DNA from: Kuschelorhynchus macadamiae
Taxonomy: Eukaryota > Arthropoda > Insecta > Coleoptera > Curculionidae
Assembly: GCA_030620095.1 (NCBI GenBank)
Contig: JAUTXW010005193.1
Coordinates: 1,107,501 to 1,171,500 of the forward strand
Direction of reading: 5' to 3'
DNA length: 64,000 nt
Shown here one piece after another: positions 26,196 to 37,987 of the stretch; the first letter of the stretch is position 1; each line of letters opens with the position of its first letter. The position numbers were made by a program, and so were the translations under genes. A model generated the notes under the pieces. It was not told the origin of the DNA and made no database searches. It saw only the letters and a list, made by a program, of their open reading frames with translations.

Positions 26196-27685
26196 GTGCG
26201 CATGTTTAGAATTCAGCAGGAAGATGGTGAAGATCTCCGTTCAGTTGTCATTAATTTGTTCACTAGGAGTCCGTTCGTTGATAAATATATTACACATATT
26301 ATCAACTGCTGTATTGAATCTCATTATTATCCTGATCAGTGGAAGACCTCTATTTGCAAACCTGTCCCTAAAGTTACTCGGCCTTTAACCTTCAATGATA
26401 TAAGGATCATACGTATTTTGCCGGCCATGTCAAAGATTTTTGAAAAAGTTCTTCAGATTTTATTGTTAATAAAATATTACCTGATTACCAGTACGGGTTT
26501 AGAAAAGTCCGGCGGCCGCTCTCGCGAATGTAACTGATGACCTCTTTTCCGCATTTGATAAAAAACAATGCAGTGCACTTGTGCTGTTAGATTTTTCGAA
26601 AGCATTTGATACTCTTGATCACAAATTAATTATATCAAAACTTAAATATTATGGTTTTCAGGATCTGTATCTTTGTTTAGTTAAATCCTATTTGTCAAAT
26701 CGTTATCAAGTTATATCGTCTAATCATACTTTTTCTGACAGGGAACCTGTTTTATCAGGTGTTCCCTAAGAATCAATTTTAGGGCCTCTGCTTTTTATCT
26801 CTCTCAACTCTCTTAACAACTGTAAGGTACATATATATATATACGCTGATGATACACAAATTTATTTTCATTTTAATCGTGACGACTATTTGCTTGCTTC
26901 TGACCTTATTAACCAAGATTTAAATACACTTATGCTCTTATCAAAGAATCATAACCTAAATCTTAATCCAACTAAATCAACGTTATTGCTTTTTGGTAAT
27001 AAAAATAATCTCTCTTTTTTTAAGAAAATCAAAAAATTGAAGTAAACGGAGTTCAACTTTCTGTCGTAAATTCTGCAAAAAACCTAGGTATTTTTGTTTA
27101 TTCTGAGTTAAGGTTTAAGGAATATGTTAAGAAACTTATTCAGAAATCATATATAAATCTTAAAATACTTTATACTAATCGTCATATTTTAGATTTTAAC
27201 TTAAGAAAAATGCTATGTGAGTCACTTGTCCCCTCTAATTTTAACTATTGTGATTTTATTTATGGGCCGTGTTTAGATACATTAGATAGGCTTCGTATCC
27301 AAAAGGTACAAAATGCTTGCTGTAGATTTATTTTTGGGTTACGAAAGTATGATCGTTTAAGCTTAATGAACTGAAATGGTTGAAAATGGAAAATAGAAGA
27401 AAACTACATTTCGCCAATTTTCTAAAAAGTATCTATTCTAACCAGGGTTCTTCCGTTTCATTACAAGCCAAATCAGTTCTTCGTTAAAATGTTGATGCTA
27501 TTAATGTTCGTAATATTGACAGAATCACAATGCCTCATCATCGAAGCGCTATGTTTAAGAGATCTTTCACTTACAATGCTGTAAAGTGTTACAATTCTTT
27601 GCCAAGGGAATATTTAAACTTTAACAAACTTTTATTTAAAAATAAATACAAAAAATTACTTTTTGATCTTCAAATTAACGTTTGA
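26196..27685 (+). pseudogene. LINE reverse transcriptase, broken
   Basis: RT blocks in order: SPFVDKYITHIINCCIES and YYPDQWKTSICKPVPK (26260-26360), a shift, LVLLDFSKAFDTLDHKLI (~26580), VLSGVP then a TAA in place of Q before SILGPLLF, IYADDTQIYFHF (~26845, the catalytic YADD), LNPTKSTLLLFGN (~26960), then after shifts KNLGIFVYSELRFKEYV, VQNACCRFIFGLRKYDR and MFKRSFTYNAVKCYNSLP, ending at ~27685. Motif order and C-terminal region fit the CR1/Jockey-like group. The catalytic residues survive, but at least five frame breaks make it inactive. Confidence 0.85.
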
Positions 27686-28129
27686 TATTACCATTGATGG
27701 TCATTAATCCTTTGCGACTGATATTATTTATTTTTTGCTTAGGAGAAATCCTATCTTAGATGAGCATGCCGCAGTTCGCCTAGTATTAAATATTTATCAT
27801 ATATTGTCTGTCTGTTTAGCTTAATTTGTATTTTAATTATATTTGTTTTTTGGTTTTGATCGTGGTTCAGTAGAGTAGCCTTTGGCTAGACTGCGCCACT
27901 GTTGACGCAAAAATTTTTTTTTCACTTATTTGGTAAATCTTTTTTTCGTTAAAACTATTTATATTTTCGAAATAAAACACTTTTTTATTTATTTATTTAT
28001 TTATTTTTAATAATCGGGATAATTTATTAGAAACAATAGAACCTAAATTGAGAGATTCAAACACTCGGTGAAAAACTTGGGTTTAATAGCATTTTAAGGC
28101 ATATGTCATGTTAAAACTAATTTATTCCC

Positions 28130-28565
28130 ATAGCCATTATTTCCCTCAGACCAAATTCAAACTATGACCCTTATTATATCTGACTTTAACTTCGTAGATA
28201 GCACATACAGTCCTTTTCTAGACGGAGTGGTTGTCAGGCGCATCCAGAAAATACAAAATTTTTGCATTCGGCTAATCTGCGGAATAAACGCAGACATAGA
28301 GAGTCACATAAACTGACCGAATTGGCATGGCTTGACATGATTCACGGTCGTACTTTGTAAACTGTTTGTTTTTGCAAGATTCTTAAATCTAAGTCTCCTT
28401 CATACCTTCACAGAAATCTCGTGTACCGAACAGATGCTTATACCTTAAGTATACGCAGGCAGTATCTATTGATAGTACCCTCTCATAATAAAGAATTTTT
28501 CAAAAAATCTTTTTTCTACCAAATACTTCTATCCATATTTTATTTTCAATATATTATTGTAGTTT
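28130..28565 (+). pseudogene. LINE RT C-terminal fragment
   Basis: TLIISDFNFVDSTYSPFLDG, VVRRIQKIQNFCIRLICGI, and after a frame shift LTELAWLDMIHGRTL and YLHRNLVYRTDAYTLSIRR: the region after the RT palm in Jockey/CR1-like elements. Same strand as the LINE just upstream but a different copy (it starts after that element's TTTA tail). Confidence 0.65.
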
Positions 28566-28654
28566 AATTTATTAAGCGAGCTCTTATCATTTAATATTGG
28601 GTTCCAAGCCCATCACGGATGCTGGCATCAAAAGGAGTGGACGTTTCTATTAGT

Positions 28655-29255
28655 TCTATGTGTTGTCCTGTAAGAATTTTCTCACTATGTGACAAGTACT
28701 GCACTGCATGACTGCCTTCGAGATGTCGATGAAGGTGTTAGTATGCAGTCCTACGATTTTCAGGTTTTGTTCTAATGTTTTTGGAACTAGTCCAGTTGAT
28801 GATACGATAATCGGTTTCATATGTACCTTGTTATGTATGTGTATGATGTTACACACCTGGTTATGTTGCTGGAGGTAGTCCGTGTTTGCTATATAGTCTC
28901 TGATCTCTCGCTACATTTTCGACACTTATCGAATTCAACAGACAGGTCTTTGATGATAAAATTCGTGTGTTAATAACTTGGTCCTGTATCGCCATCACAA
29001 ATCCTTCTGTTTCTGGAAATAGTTGTCCATCCATCAGCTACTTGTTGGATGCTTCCTTTTCTATGTGTGGCTGATTCAAGTCATTGTGATGTCGGCCGTG
29101 CAGTGCCATTTGAGCCCACTGTTCCTGTTTGTCGGGGTCTGAAAGTGACTTTAGGGTGATATTGTCAATTGCGAGATTGAGTGGAGAGTACGAGTTGAGG
29201 CAAATGTAAATATAAAATTTTGGGTTGTACCTTAAAATATAAATCTCATCCATAT
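28655..29255 (-). pseudogene. LINE C-terminal fragment, second type
   Basis: Minus strand: SDPDKQEQWAQMALHGRHH, HIEKEASNK, then FPETEGFVMAIQDQVI and, after a frame shift and a deletion of the usual cysteine cluster, QHNQVCNIIHIHNKV, IIVSSTGLVPKTLEQNLK and STCHIVRKFL. This is the C-terminal region of a LINE class common in insects; the clade is not assigned. It differs from the two LINE pieces just to its left. Confidence 0.62.
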
Positions 29256-30205
29256 GTGAATAAAAATATATCTTAATAATAATATCATAAATATCTTAAT
29301 AATAATATCATATATATCATAATAATAACAATACCCTAAACGAAATAAAATAGATTGTCGAGAAGACAAAGATAATTTCCTACAAAAGAAATCTAACTGA
29401 CTTTATATATTTTTGTCTTTTCTGTAAATCCTGAAAATCAATAATTTATTAGGAGGTTCTCAGTGCCCGGCTATTTCCCGATATTACCTTAACCATAGGT
29501 CGGGTCTCGCAGCAGAGATTAGTGATTGGTGACCTGGTCGTGATTCAAGGCGACCTCTTTTACGATCTAAATTATCTGTGATCCGGGTCACTGATTTGGA
29601 TTTTTCTACTGAGCTAGGACTGGTGAAAAACTCTGATAGGAATACCGAATTCTATATTTTATCTTTTTTTTAATATATATTTTCCAATATAAATGTGATC
29701 CTAAATTTAGTAAGCATAATTCTACTAGTTTATCTACTATCCCACTAAACGCACAAATTGTCCACTAAACGTGTTGTCTATTTGACTAGTTTTAGTAGAA
29801 ATTCTACCGTGTTGGCAACACTAATATAAGAATGTCACACCGTTTGCATCAGCTGCTCAGTCAACTGCGCTATGAAATATGAACATATCTTGAAGCTTGT
29901 ATTCTGTATAATAAAAAAATTGGTAAATTTCCTTTACCCGAAACTTCCCTCGTTATGAATTATTACTTTTAATAGTTCATCATTTAGTCACAGTATATAT
30001 GTGTTACATATAATGTCTCTTTATTCTTAACTGGGCGCCATTTTGTTCCATCAAATTGGATTCCTATCAATTTCTTTACCCATTCCGTTCTATATTGACT
30101 CCCATTTTCACGTTTAAATTTTCTTCAAAATTTAAAATCAATTTGAACAAGATATTTTAAAAATATTATTCGGCCGCCATTTCGTGTGGCCATCTTAAAT
30201 TGAAA
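29256..30205. other. intergenic, no gene recognised
   Basis: AT-rich. A short run of ATATCTTAATAATAATATC units at ~29270-29330. GGCGCCATTTTGTTCC (~30035) and CGGCCGCCATTTCGTG (~30171) belong to the repeat class of the 31.2-33.0 kb array. Confidence 0.4.
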
Positions 30206-30209
30206 CCCA

Positions 30210-31230
30210 TATTATAAGTCTCCGTTGTTTCGCAGATATCCCAGATATTAAGTTTCTAAATGGTCTTCATTAACGATCCTCTTGTTGTATTGTTAAAGAA
30301 TTGCATCCTCAGGACACGCAGATATTTCCTAACCCCAAATAATACACCACTCTAATATAACAACAAGAAAATCGTTAACGAAAACTATTTAGAAATTTAA
30401 TATCTAGGAAATATCTGCGAATCAGCGGAGTAGGTAAAAACTGATAATATGGGTATCATGCAGGATATAAAATTTATATGTCCTGAGGATGCAACAATAA
30501 AGTTGCGAAACGTCGATAATTTAAAAAAACTTTGTTTTTTTGAACTGGATAACCCCAAATAATACACCACTCTAACGTAAAAACAAGAGGATGGGTAACG
30601 AAAACCATTTAGAAACCTAATATCTAGGAAATATCTGCGGGCAAACGTAGTAGGTAAAGAGTGCAATTATTAGTTTCATGCAGGATATAGAATCTATGTA
30701 TGTATCCTGAGGATGCAACAATTAAGTTTCGAAACGTCGACAATTAAAAAAACTTTGTTTTTTTTTACTGAATCCTAACCCCAAATAATACACCACTTTA
30801 ACAAAGCAAGAGGATCGTTAACGAAAACAATTTAGAAACTTAATATTTGAGAAATATCTGCGGACAAACGGAATACGTAAAGACTGATAATATGCATTTC
30901 ATGCTGGATATCGAACCTACATATGTGTCTTGAAAATGCAACAATAAAGGTGCGAAACGTCGACTATTTAAAAATAGACTTTTGTTTTTTTTACTGAATC
31001 CTAACCCCCAACTAATACATCACTCTAACATAACAACAAGAGGATTGTTAACGAACACCATTTAGAAACTCAATATTTGGGAAATATTTGCGGAACAACG
31101 GAGTAGGCAAAGACTGATAATATGGGCTTCATGCAGGAGATAGGATCTATGTGTGTCCTGAGGATGCAACAATTAAGTTGGAAAACGTCAACAATTTGGA
31201 TCTTATATAACCCCGAATAATACACCACAA
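30210..31230 (+). repeat. tandem array, ~226-bp units with hammerhead-like core, inverted head
   Basis: The landmark AACCCCAAATAATACACCAC occurs at ~30333, 30551, 30777 and 31003 (variant) and ends again at ~31208, giving units of about 205-226 bp. Each unit also carries CATGCAGGATAT, then CCTGAGGATGCAAC and GCGAAACGTCGA (variants in units 3 and 4). The stretch ~30215-30320 is an inverted partial unit (it ends GCATCCTCAGGACAC). Inverted partial plus direct tandem copies is the arrangement seen for Penelope-like termini and retrozymes. No protein is encoded. Confidence 0.8.
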
Positions 31231-31239
31231 AATCTTTTC

Positions 31240-32990
31240 AATATTGTTCCGCCGTATTAGATTTTTACCAAAATATTATTAGGCCATCCCCATATCACCA
31301 CAGTTTTTTGTCAAAATTTGAAGTCAATCGAGTAAGTAATATTTAAGCTATGTCGCGAACTAACGGACAGACCGACAGACACCGAGGGAATTGATATAAC
31401 ATGTTTTTTGGCTTCTAGGGACCCTAAAACGTAATGATATGTAAATCCTGAGAGTGTGATTTTATTTATGATTACAAACATTTTATTTGGCCGCAATTTT
31501 GTTCTGCCATTTTGAATGAATAACACAGTTTTACTAGTTGAGGCCTATACCACAATTAGTTATAGCACACAATTTGAAATCAACCAATAAGTAGTTTTTT
31601 CAGGCTGAATTTTTAAATATTTTATTATACTGCCATCTTGGATTCGTACCAAAATTCTACCAGTTGATTTCAACATACTACTTGATGTTTATTTAAAATT
31701 TGAAATAAATTGGATAAGTAGTTTTTTCATAATAATTTTTTTAACGTTTCACTAGGCCGCCATATTGTATCGCCATTTTTGATTTTTACCAAAATATTAT
31801 CAGGTCATACCCACATGACCCTAGTTTTTGATAAAAAATTGAAGTCAATCGGGTAAGTACTCTTTAAGCTATACCACAAACTGACATATAGACAGACAGA
31901 CATACCGACAGACGGATCGACGGAATTGATAAAACATATTTTTTTTGCATTTAGGGGCGCTAGAACGTAAAGATGTGTAAAACCTGAGAGGGTGATTTTT
32001 TTCGCGATTACAGACATTTTATTTGGCGGCCATTTTGTTCAGCCACCTTGAATTAGAACCAGAATTTTACTAGTGGATTCCTATACCACAATTAGTTTGG
32101 ACACACAATTTGGAAACAAACCATAAAGCAGTTTTTCAGGCTGAATTTTTAAATATTTTATTAAGCCGCTATTTTTTCCAAATATAATCCTTGATGTTTT
32201 TTGCAAAATTTGAGATAAAACGGTATGAGTAGTTTTTTAATAATAATTTTTTTATGAATTTCGCTAAAGTGGGTTTTACCAAAATGTTATTAGGTCATCT
32301 CCATAAGACCCCTAATTTTTGACCAAAATTTGAAGTTGATCAGGTAAGTAGTCTTTAAGCTATGCCGCGGACTGTCAGACAGACCGACAGACGGGCCGAA
32401 CGCGCGACGGAGTTGATAAAACATATTTTTTGGCATCTAGCGACGCTAAAACGTAAGGATGTGTAAAATTTGAGAAGGTAATTTTTAAATGATTACAAAC
32501 ATTTTATTTGGCCGCCATTTTGTTCGTTGAATAAGTACCACTATTTTACTAGTTGATCCCTATACCCCAATTAATTATGGCACTCAATTTGAAGTCAAAC
32601 CATTAAACAGTTTTTTCCAGGCTGAATTTTTAAATATTTTATCCACCATTTTGGTCCGCCATCTTGGATTCGTACCAAAATTTTACCAGTTGATTCCCAC
32701 ATAATACTTAATGAAAATTTGAGACAAATTGGATGAATAGGTTTTTTAATAAGAATTTTTTTAACACCTCACTGGGTCGCCATTTTGTTTCGCCATATTG
32801 GATTTTTACCAAAATATTACCAGGTCATTCCCATTTTTGTGAGTCGTTATTAATTTTTGACCAAAATTTGAAGTCAATCGGATAGGTAGTTTTTTAGCTA
32901 CGCCGCGAAGTCAGACAGACAGACCGAGGGAATTAAGAAAACATGTTTTTCGTTATCTAAGGACCCTGAAACGTGAAGATCTGACAAAAT
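31240..32990. repeat. tandem array, ~500-bp units
   Basis: The phrase TTACCAAAATATTATYAGGTCAT recurs at ~31268, ~31788, ~32275 (variant) and ~32806, giving about 3.5 units of ~490-530 bp. Each unit includes GGCCGCCATTTTGTTC, an AAGTCAATCGGGTAAGTA block and a GACAGACAGACCGACAG stretch. Divergence between units is moderate. No coding capacity. Confidence 0.75.
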
Positions 32991-32999
32991 CCCGGAGAG

Positions 33000-33835
33000 A
33001 TTAAAGTACTTCCCTTTTACGAGGGAAGTAAAAAAACAACCAAAAAGATTTATGTAATATACTTTGTAAATACCGTCCTGGTAGAAAAATACCTCATCCT
33101 TATCACCATGAGACATATCCTGTTTATTAAATGACAAACATTTTCAATTCTATTATTTATTATTACCCAATATCAATAACTTTTTGGTTTTAATTCAACA
33201 CAACAAATAAAAATAAACTAAAGTACCTACGTGTTAATGTTATAATATGGAATTATTTCATTGAATAATAAAGTTGCTTCTATTTATTGTATTTTTAATA
33301 AAAAATGCGCTGATATAAAATCACGTAAATAAACGTGTAACATGTACCGTTTTAATATCTGGTTTTATTGTTTTGTTTTGGTACCTATAATATTTATTTA
33401 TTATAGGAAAACGATTTAAATTTGGAATGCGTAACGCTCAATAAATTTGTTCCTGCAACTACAAATAATATTGCAATTTAGAGGATAATTTAAAAGTAAA
33501 GACTTTTAAATTTGAGTTATCAAGAGTTTATATAAAATTTGAAGTGGGGATTCTTTTTGATGAAAACAGATTTAAAATTACTAAGAAAAAGTTTTTTTCT
33601 TGATTAGTCTGTTGCATGTGACGAGGATCTTGCACTCGTCTGTTATTTATTGGTAATACAATTAAAATCTTCTTTGAGTTCCTTTGGCAATAAATGTTGG
33701 TTGAAAAATGTTATTCTTCAGAAATCACCCTTTTCAGGAATCTCCCCTAAACGTGATCAAAATACGTGTAAAATAATGTAAAATACACGAATTTTTTTGC
33801 ATCAGTCTCGGGAAGTACAATCCCTTCTTGTACGA
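33000..33835. other. intergenic, no gene recognised
   Basis: AT-rich DNA. I see no reading frame, repeat pair or RNA gene that I can support. Confidence 0.4.
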
Positions 33836-34208
33836 TTAGAGATAGATAGGGAGGCTTTCACGACTTTGGTCAATTAAGAAATCATCGTTTTTGGGATTAG
33901 ACCATGTCAAATTGAAATTACTATCCAACGTTTCGCCTTCTGTTGCACGATGCATCTTCAGGGATCTTTACATCTTTACTCCACGAGATCTGAATGAGTT
34001 CGAAGAGATTCAGACGGGCTTTTATGCCCGACTTGTGCTCGCCGAACCGTGACTCTGTGTTAAGATCGGTTTCCACGTGTGATGTAGACCGTAACCCATA
34101 TCTCTATTGAAATTTTTTGTATGTCTATAAATTTCAATAGATTCCCTAATTTTTCGTTTATAAAATCCTGGAACCGATGCTAGAACCTTTGTTTTCTTTA
34201 CATTTATA
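33836..34208 (-). pseudogene. Penelope-like element, C-terminus and terminal repeat
   Basis: Minus strand from 34208: KVLASVPGFYKRKIRESIEI, then RDMGYGLHHTWKPIL, the end of the GIY-YIG-containing ORF. The noncoding terminal region follows, with CCTGAAGATGC, a short stem and GGCGAAACGTTGG at ~33960-33925, then GGATAGTAATTTCAATTT and an end near AGTCGTGAAAGCCTCCC. Penelope-like elements are known to carry hammerhead motifs at such sites. The same block recurs in opposite orientation at 47.2-47.5 kb. Confidence 0.82.
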
Positions 34209-34214
34209 CAGGGT

Positions 34215-34335
34215 TGGGCGACGTCGAGAATGTCACGTCGACAATTTAATTGTTGACGCGTCAACTATGGTGTCGACGTCGACTTACTAAGTGACGTCGT
34301 CAACGTCGACAGTGTCGACAATGTCGACAATTAAT
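34215..34335. repeat. left subterminal GTCGAC array of the hAT element
   Basis: GTCGAC occurs about six times in ~120 bp, often as ACGTCGAC or TGTCGACAATG, with near-palindromes such as GTTGACGCGTCAAC. It mirrors the array at the other end and is probably a transposase-binding region (inference). Confidence 0.75.
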
Positions 34336-36639
34336 TTGGTACAAAAATTAAAGCTACAGTTAAAGTTAAACGTTATATTAAAACTACCAAACCAAAACCA
34401 TAGACCATAGAATAAACATTTACTAAAAACAACTAAACATCTGATAAAAAATCCTTAATCTTCTACGTCACTAAGTGAATGGAATGCTGAATCAATCAGA
34501 ATCAGAAATATCGTAATCAACATTCCTTTCAGTATTCTCACTTTGGAGGGTAAAATATAAGTGGACCAACATTTTCGAATGTTCGAATGATAGTCTATTT
34601 CGAAGAGGTGTGTGAATATATCCCCACTTTGAGAACAAGCGCTCAAGTTGCGCAGAAGATGCAGGAATTTTGAGTAACTTAAGAGCCAAGCTCCCTAAGA
34701 CTGGGCACTCCATCTGGGCCATTCTCCAAAACACTAACGGCTTGTTTACCTTTTTTTCAAAAAGTGTTGAAAATATGCCTAAAAAAATATTAGTGGTTAT
34801 TTTCACAAGAAAAAATGAAAAAGTTTAAGTAGGAGTACTGATAAACATTTCAACAATTTTAATAACTCACAATAATAGAACTACAGATAATTTTAAAAAT
34901 ACTATACCTGATCTTGTATTGAATTTATCCCATTCTTCTATGCCTTTGTTGTCGAGATGTTTAAAAAGGAATGCATTTATTTTTGTAGTATGTACAGACT
35001 CTAGTTTGGAATTCTCGTATGTTGGATGAAAAAAATATGCAGTTAATGCATAAACGTTTAGCGCCATGCCTTGCCGGTTTTTTAGTTTGTTTGGGAAAAC
35101 TTCTGGCACTTCCAAATTTAACCAAAGGTTTACAGCATCTGCTAGCGACGTATCAGCATTCTGACAGGTATTGACAAGGTTGCAAATTGGATTCTGTATA
35201 TCTAAATTTTTTTGGACATCGTCAATAAAGTCGTCATTGAAGATTAATTCGGTAACTTTAGGCTTAATCTTTTTCCTTGTAGCTGCTGAAATTTGTTTCA
35301 TGTAAGATAAGTTTTGTATGAGACTCTTGAATGCATCACGATATGAGCACCAGCGCGTCTCAGCAGGAAGTTTAATTCTTCGCCCCCCTTTCGATATAAT
35401 CATCTTTTCAAAATCAGGTTGCTTGAATTCCTTAAGTACAACAACAACGTTGTCAACTAACTCTTTATCTAGGATGTCCTTTGCCAAAAGATTACCTGTA
35501 TGACTACTGCATGTACTGTGCGACATGCAATGTTTTAAAAGAGACCCCATTTTAACCATCGCACTAGCATTATCGGAAACAACAGCGTACACGTCAACGT
35601 TGTATTTTTCTTTGACAATTTCTCTAGATTTTATAATTATTTCTGCAAGTTTTTCTGCAGTTTCCGATTCAGTTGTTAAATCCCATGCATCAATAAATCC
35701 GGTTTCACCGTCTGTTGAATGCAACATAGTAACCACAGTCTTGGTGTTGCTTGATGAATTCTTCCAACCATCACACAAAATAACCGAATCTGAGTGTACC
35801 TTTTTGCGGGTACTATCGATACACTCTCCATAGCATTTTTCTAAAAGTGTTGTGCTGAGTTTTTTACGTCCTGGTATTTTATCCACATATGCAGGACGTA
35901 TTGTTTTTATAAAGTTTTTAAATAGGGGTGATTCAATAACCCTGAAAGGTAGGTTACATCCAAACATAAATTTAGAGAGTGCTAGATCTATTTTTTCTTC
36001 CTCCTTCTCTTTCAAAATATCAACGTAATCCGTAATTTTTTTCGATTTTTTAAGCAACCGACTATTATTTTTTCCAGATGGGGTAAAGTTAGGAGAGGTA
36101 CTATCAGTGTCAATAACTTCTAGAAGCTCTAGATTGTTGACATAATTTTCGGACGTAGCTGAAGATTCTGATTCTATATTAGAAGCGACTAATTTAGGTT
36201 TTTTATTAGGCGTTAATGTCGTAAACAAGTTTCTTTTTGGAGACTTTGGAGTCGTGCCCGAACTTATTTCAATTACATCTTCCAAATTATTTGTTCGGAC
36301 AGATTTTCAGAGCAGCTTTCATTCAATAGATTAGAATCCACAATTGCACCAGCTAGAGTAAGAGAGCCATCTTCTAGAACTAAGTACTCCTTGTCCTTAC
36401 ACTGGTTTCTGGTATTTTCTGGTTTGTTACCCTTAATAAAACAAAATATATTATATAAATATAACCTTATTATTTAAGTTTTTAAATTTACTTACTATAC
36501 CACTGCCAGTACCACCACTGCCATCCGGATCCGGTATTGATTTGAAACCGATATTACCTTGTTCTTGAGTTTGGTTATTAGCGTTAACCTTTTTATTACA
36601 ACTTTCCTTACAAATATTTCTGAAAAAAATTGCTACTTA

Positions 36640-37078
36640 CAGTAATTGGAGCCAACCTTATTAATTTTTGAAGCAAAAACTTTTATCAAGAGTGACTTTT
36701 TTCATGTTGCAAAATGAGACATTTTTACTCTACGCAAAATAGCATTTTTTAATTTTTTCATGCCCCTCCGTATAAAAAAATAAATTTGTGATAACGCGAA
36801 CCTCATTAATTTTTCAAGCAAAGACATTTATCAAGAGTGACTTTTTTCGTATCTTGCAAAATGAGACACATACCTACTCTTACGCAAAATACCATTTTTA
36901 TGCCCCCTGTATTAAAAATTAAATTTTTATTAACGCGAGCCTTCATTCTTCAAGCAAAAACTTGTAACAAGACTGCCTTTTTTCGTACCTTGCAAAATGA
37001 GATATTTTTACTTTTATGCGCAAAGTAACATTTTTGTATTTTGTATGCCCCCTGTATAAAAGGTAAATTTTTGATGAC
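36640..37078. repeat. tandem repeat, three ~140-bp units, in hAT intron 1
   Basis: Each unit has TCAAGCAAARAC, ATCAAGAGTGACTTTTTTC, TTGCAAAATGAGA and ATGCCCCCTGTAT. Units begin near 36645, 36790 and 36935. They lie in the large first intron of the transposase. Confidence 0.75.
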
Positions 37079-37916
37079 GTTGTCAGAGAAGTCCTCCTTT
37101 AGACCGTGAAAAATTTGGTAACCCTAGCCGAGAGTGGAAAAATAGTATTTCTAGACGCTCTAATAAACCCCTATTAGACGGAGAGCCAGCGCATAAAAAA
37201 CGCAACGAATTTCTTAAGGCCAGTTTTTTGACAGATGATTAGGGTAGTTGAGAGCAGCTTAAAACCGCGGTCAGTCAACGCCCGTCAGTCAGCAAAAAAC
37301 AACAAATTTAAAAAAAAAACCTCCACGCGTCTGCCTTCCAGAGCGAAAAAGGTTTACGCATGCGCAATCCGAAAACGCGCGCATGAAAAAAAAGTCATAA
37401 AACTTTTTTTTTCGCATCCACCCCGCCCATCTAACCCTCGAATATGAGAGCGCTAACTTAATTTTTACAATCCCAGCCCCTAGGGGCGCCTCTCAGGGGC
37501 CAACCTCGTATACGGTAAAAATATCGCATTTAAAATTTGGCCGAACCACCCCATACCGATATCGAGATTTCAAACTCCTTCCGCCTTTTTTCGGCAATTT
37601 TGAAAAAAAAACAGTTGGCCCCTAGGGGCATTTCTAGGGGCCCTACAAAAAAATCGCTAAGGGGTTTTATATAAGAGTGAAAATAACTCAGAATTGTCAG
37701 AACAAAAATTTTATAGCTCCAACGTTTCAAAAAAAAAAATTCGGCCCCTTAGGGGCCACAATTTTTTTTAATATTATTTTCGTAATCAGGGGACCGAAAT
37801 ACAACTACCCTCCAAATTTGAGGCAAATCGGAGAGATTTAGTTCTCGTTCTCAACGCTGCTCACGTCCACGGAACAACGCCCGTCAGTCAGCAAAAAAAA
37901 ATAAAAAAAAATTTTG

Positions 37917-37987
37917 ACTTGTGCCGGGATTGAACCAGGGACCTTTGGGACCTATCTCCGATATACTAACCGCTGAGCTATCGATCA
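37917..37987 (-). repeat. tRNA-like sequence with A and B boxes in hAT intron 1
   Basis: On the minus strand, A box TAGCTCAGCGG (37980-37970) and B box GGTTCAATCCC (37937-37927) match the RNA polymerase III consensus with tRNA-like spacing (32 bp). The acceptor stem does not pair and the D stem is poor, so this is a tRNA relic or SINE head rather than a tRNA gene. The phrase CAACGCCCGTCAGTCAGCAA occurs close by at ~37277 and ~37874. Confidence 0.5.

Larger units (their letters stand above)
25790..28006 (+). mobile_element. LINE (CR1/Jockey-like) with internal deletion and (TTTA)n tail
   Basis: 5' UTR-like sequence, an ORF1 start, then directly an RT domain, a C-terminal region and a 3' tail of five TTTA repeats at ~27986-28006. 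The ORF1 C-terminus and the ORF2 endonuclease are missing at the junction near 26190. The exact 5' boundary and target duplication are not visible. Confidence 0.75.

Noticed and set aside
30400..31200. A complete, active hammerhead ribozyme in each unit
   Set aside because: The core and stem II fit, but I could not place a stem III with an NUH cleavage site, and units 3 and 4 have lost core bases. Kept only as a hypothesis.
30210..31230. CRISPR-like array of regular repeats
   Set aside because: Units are ~226 bp and almost entirely repeated, without short repeats and unique spacers; the genome is eukaryotic.
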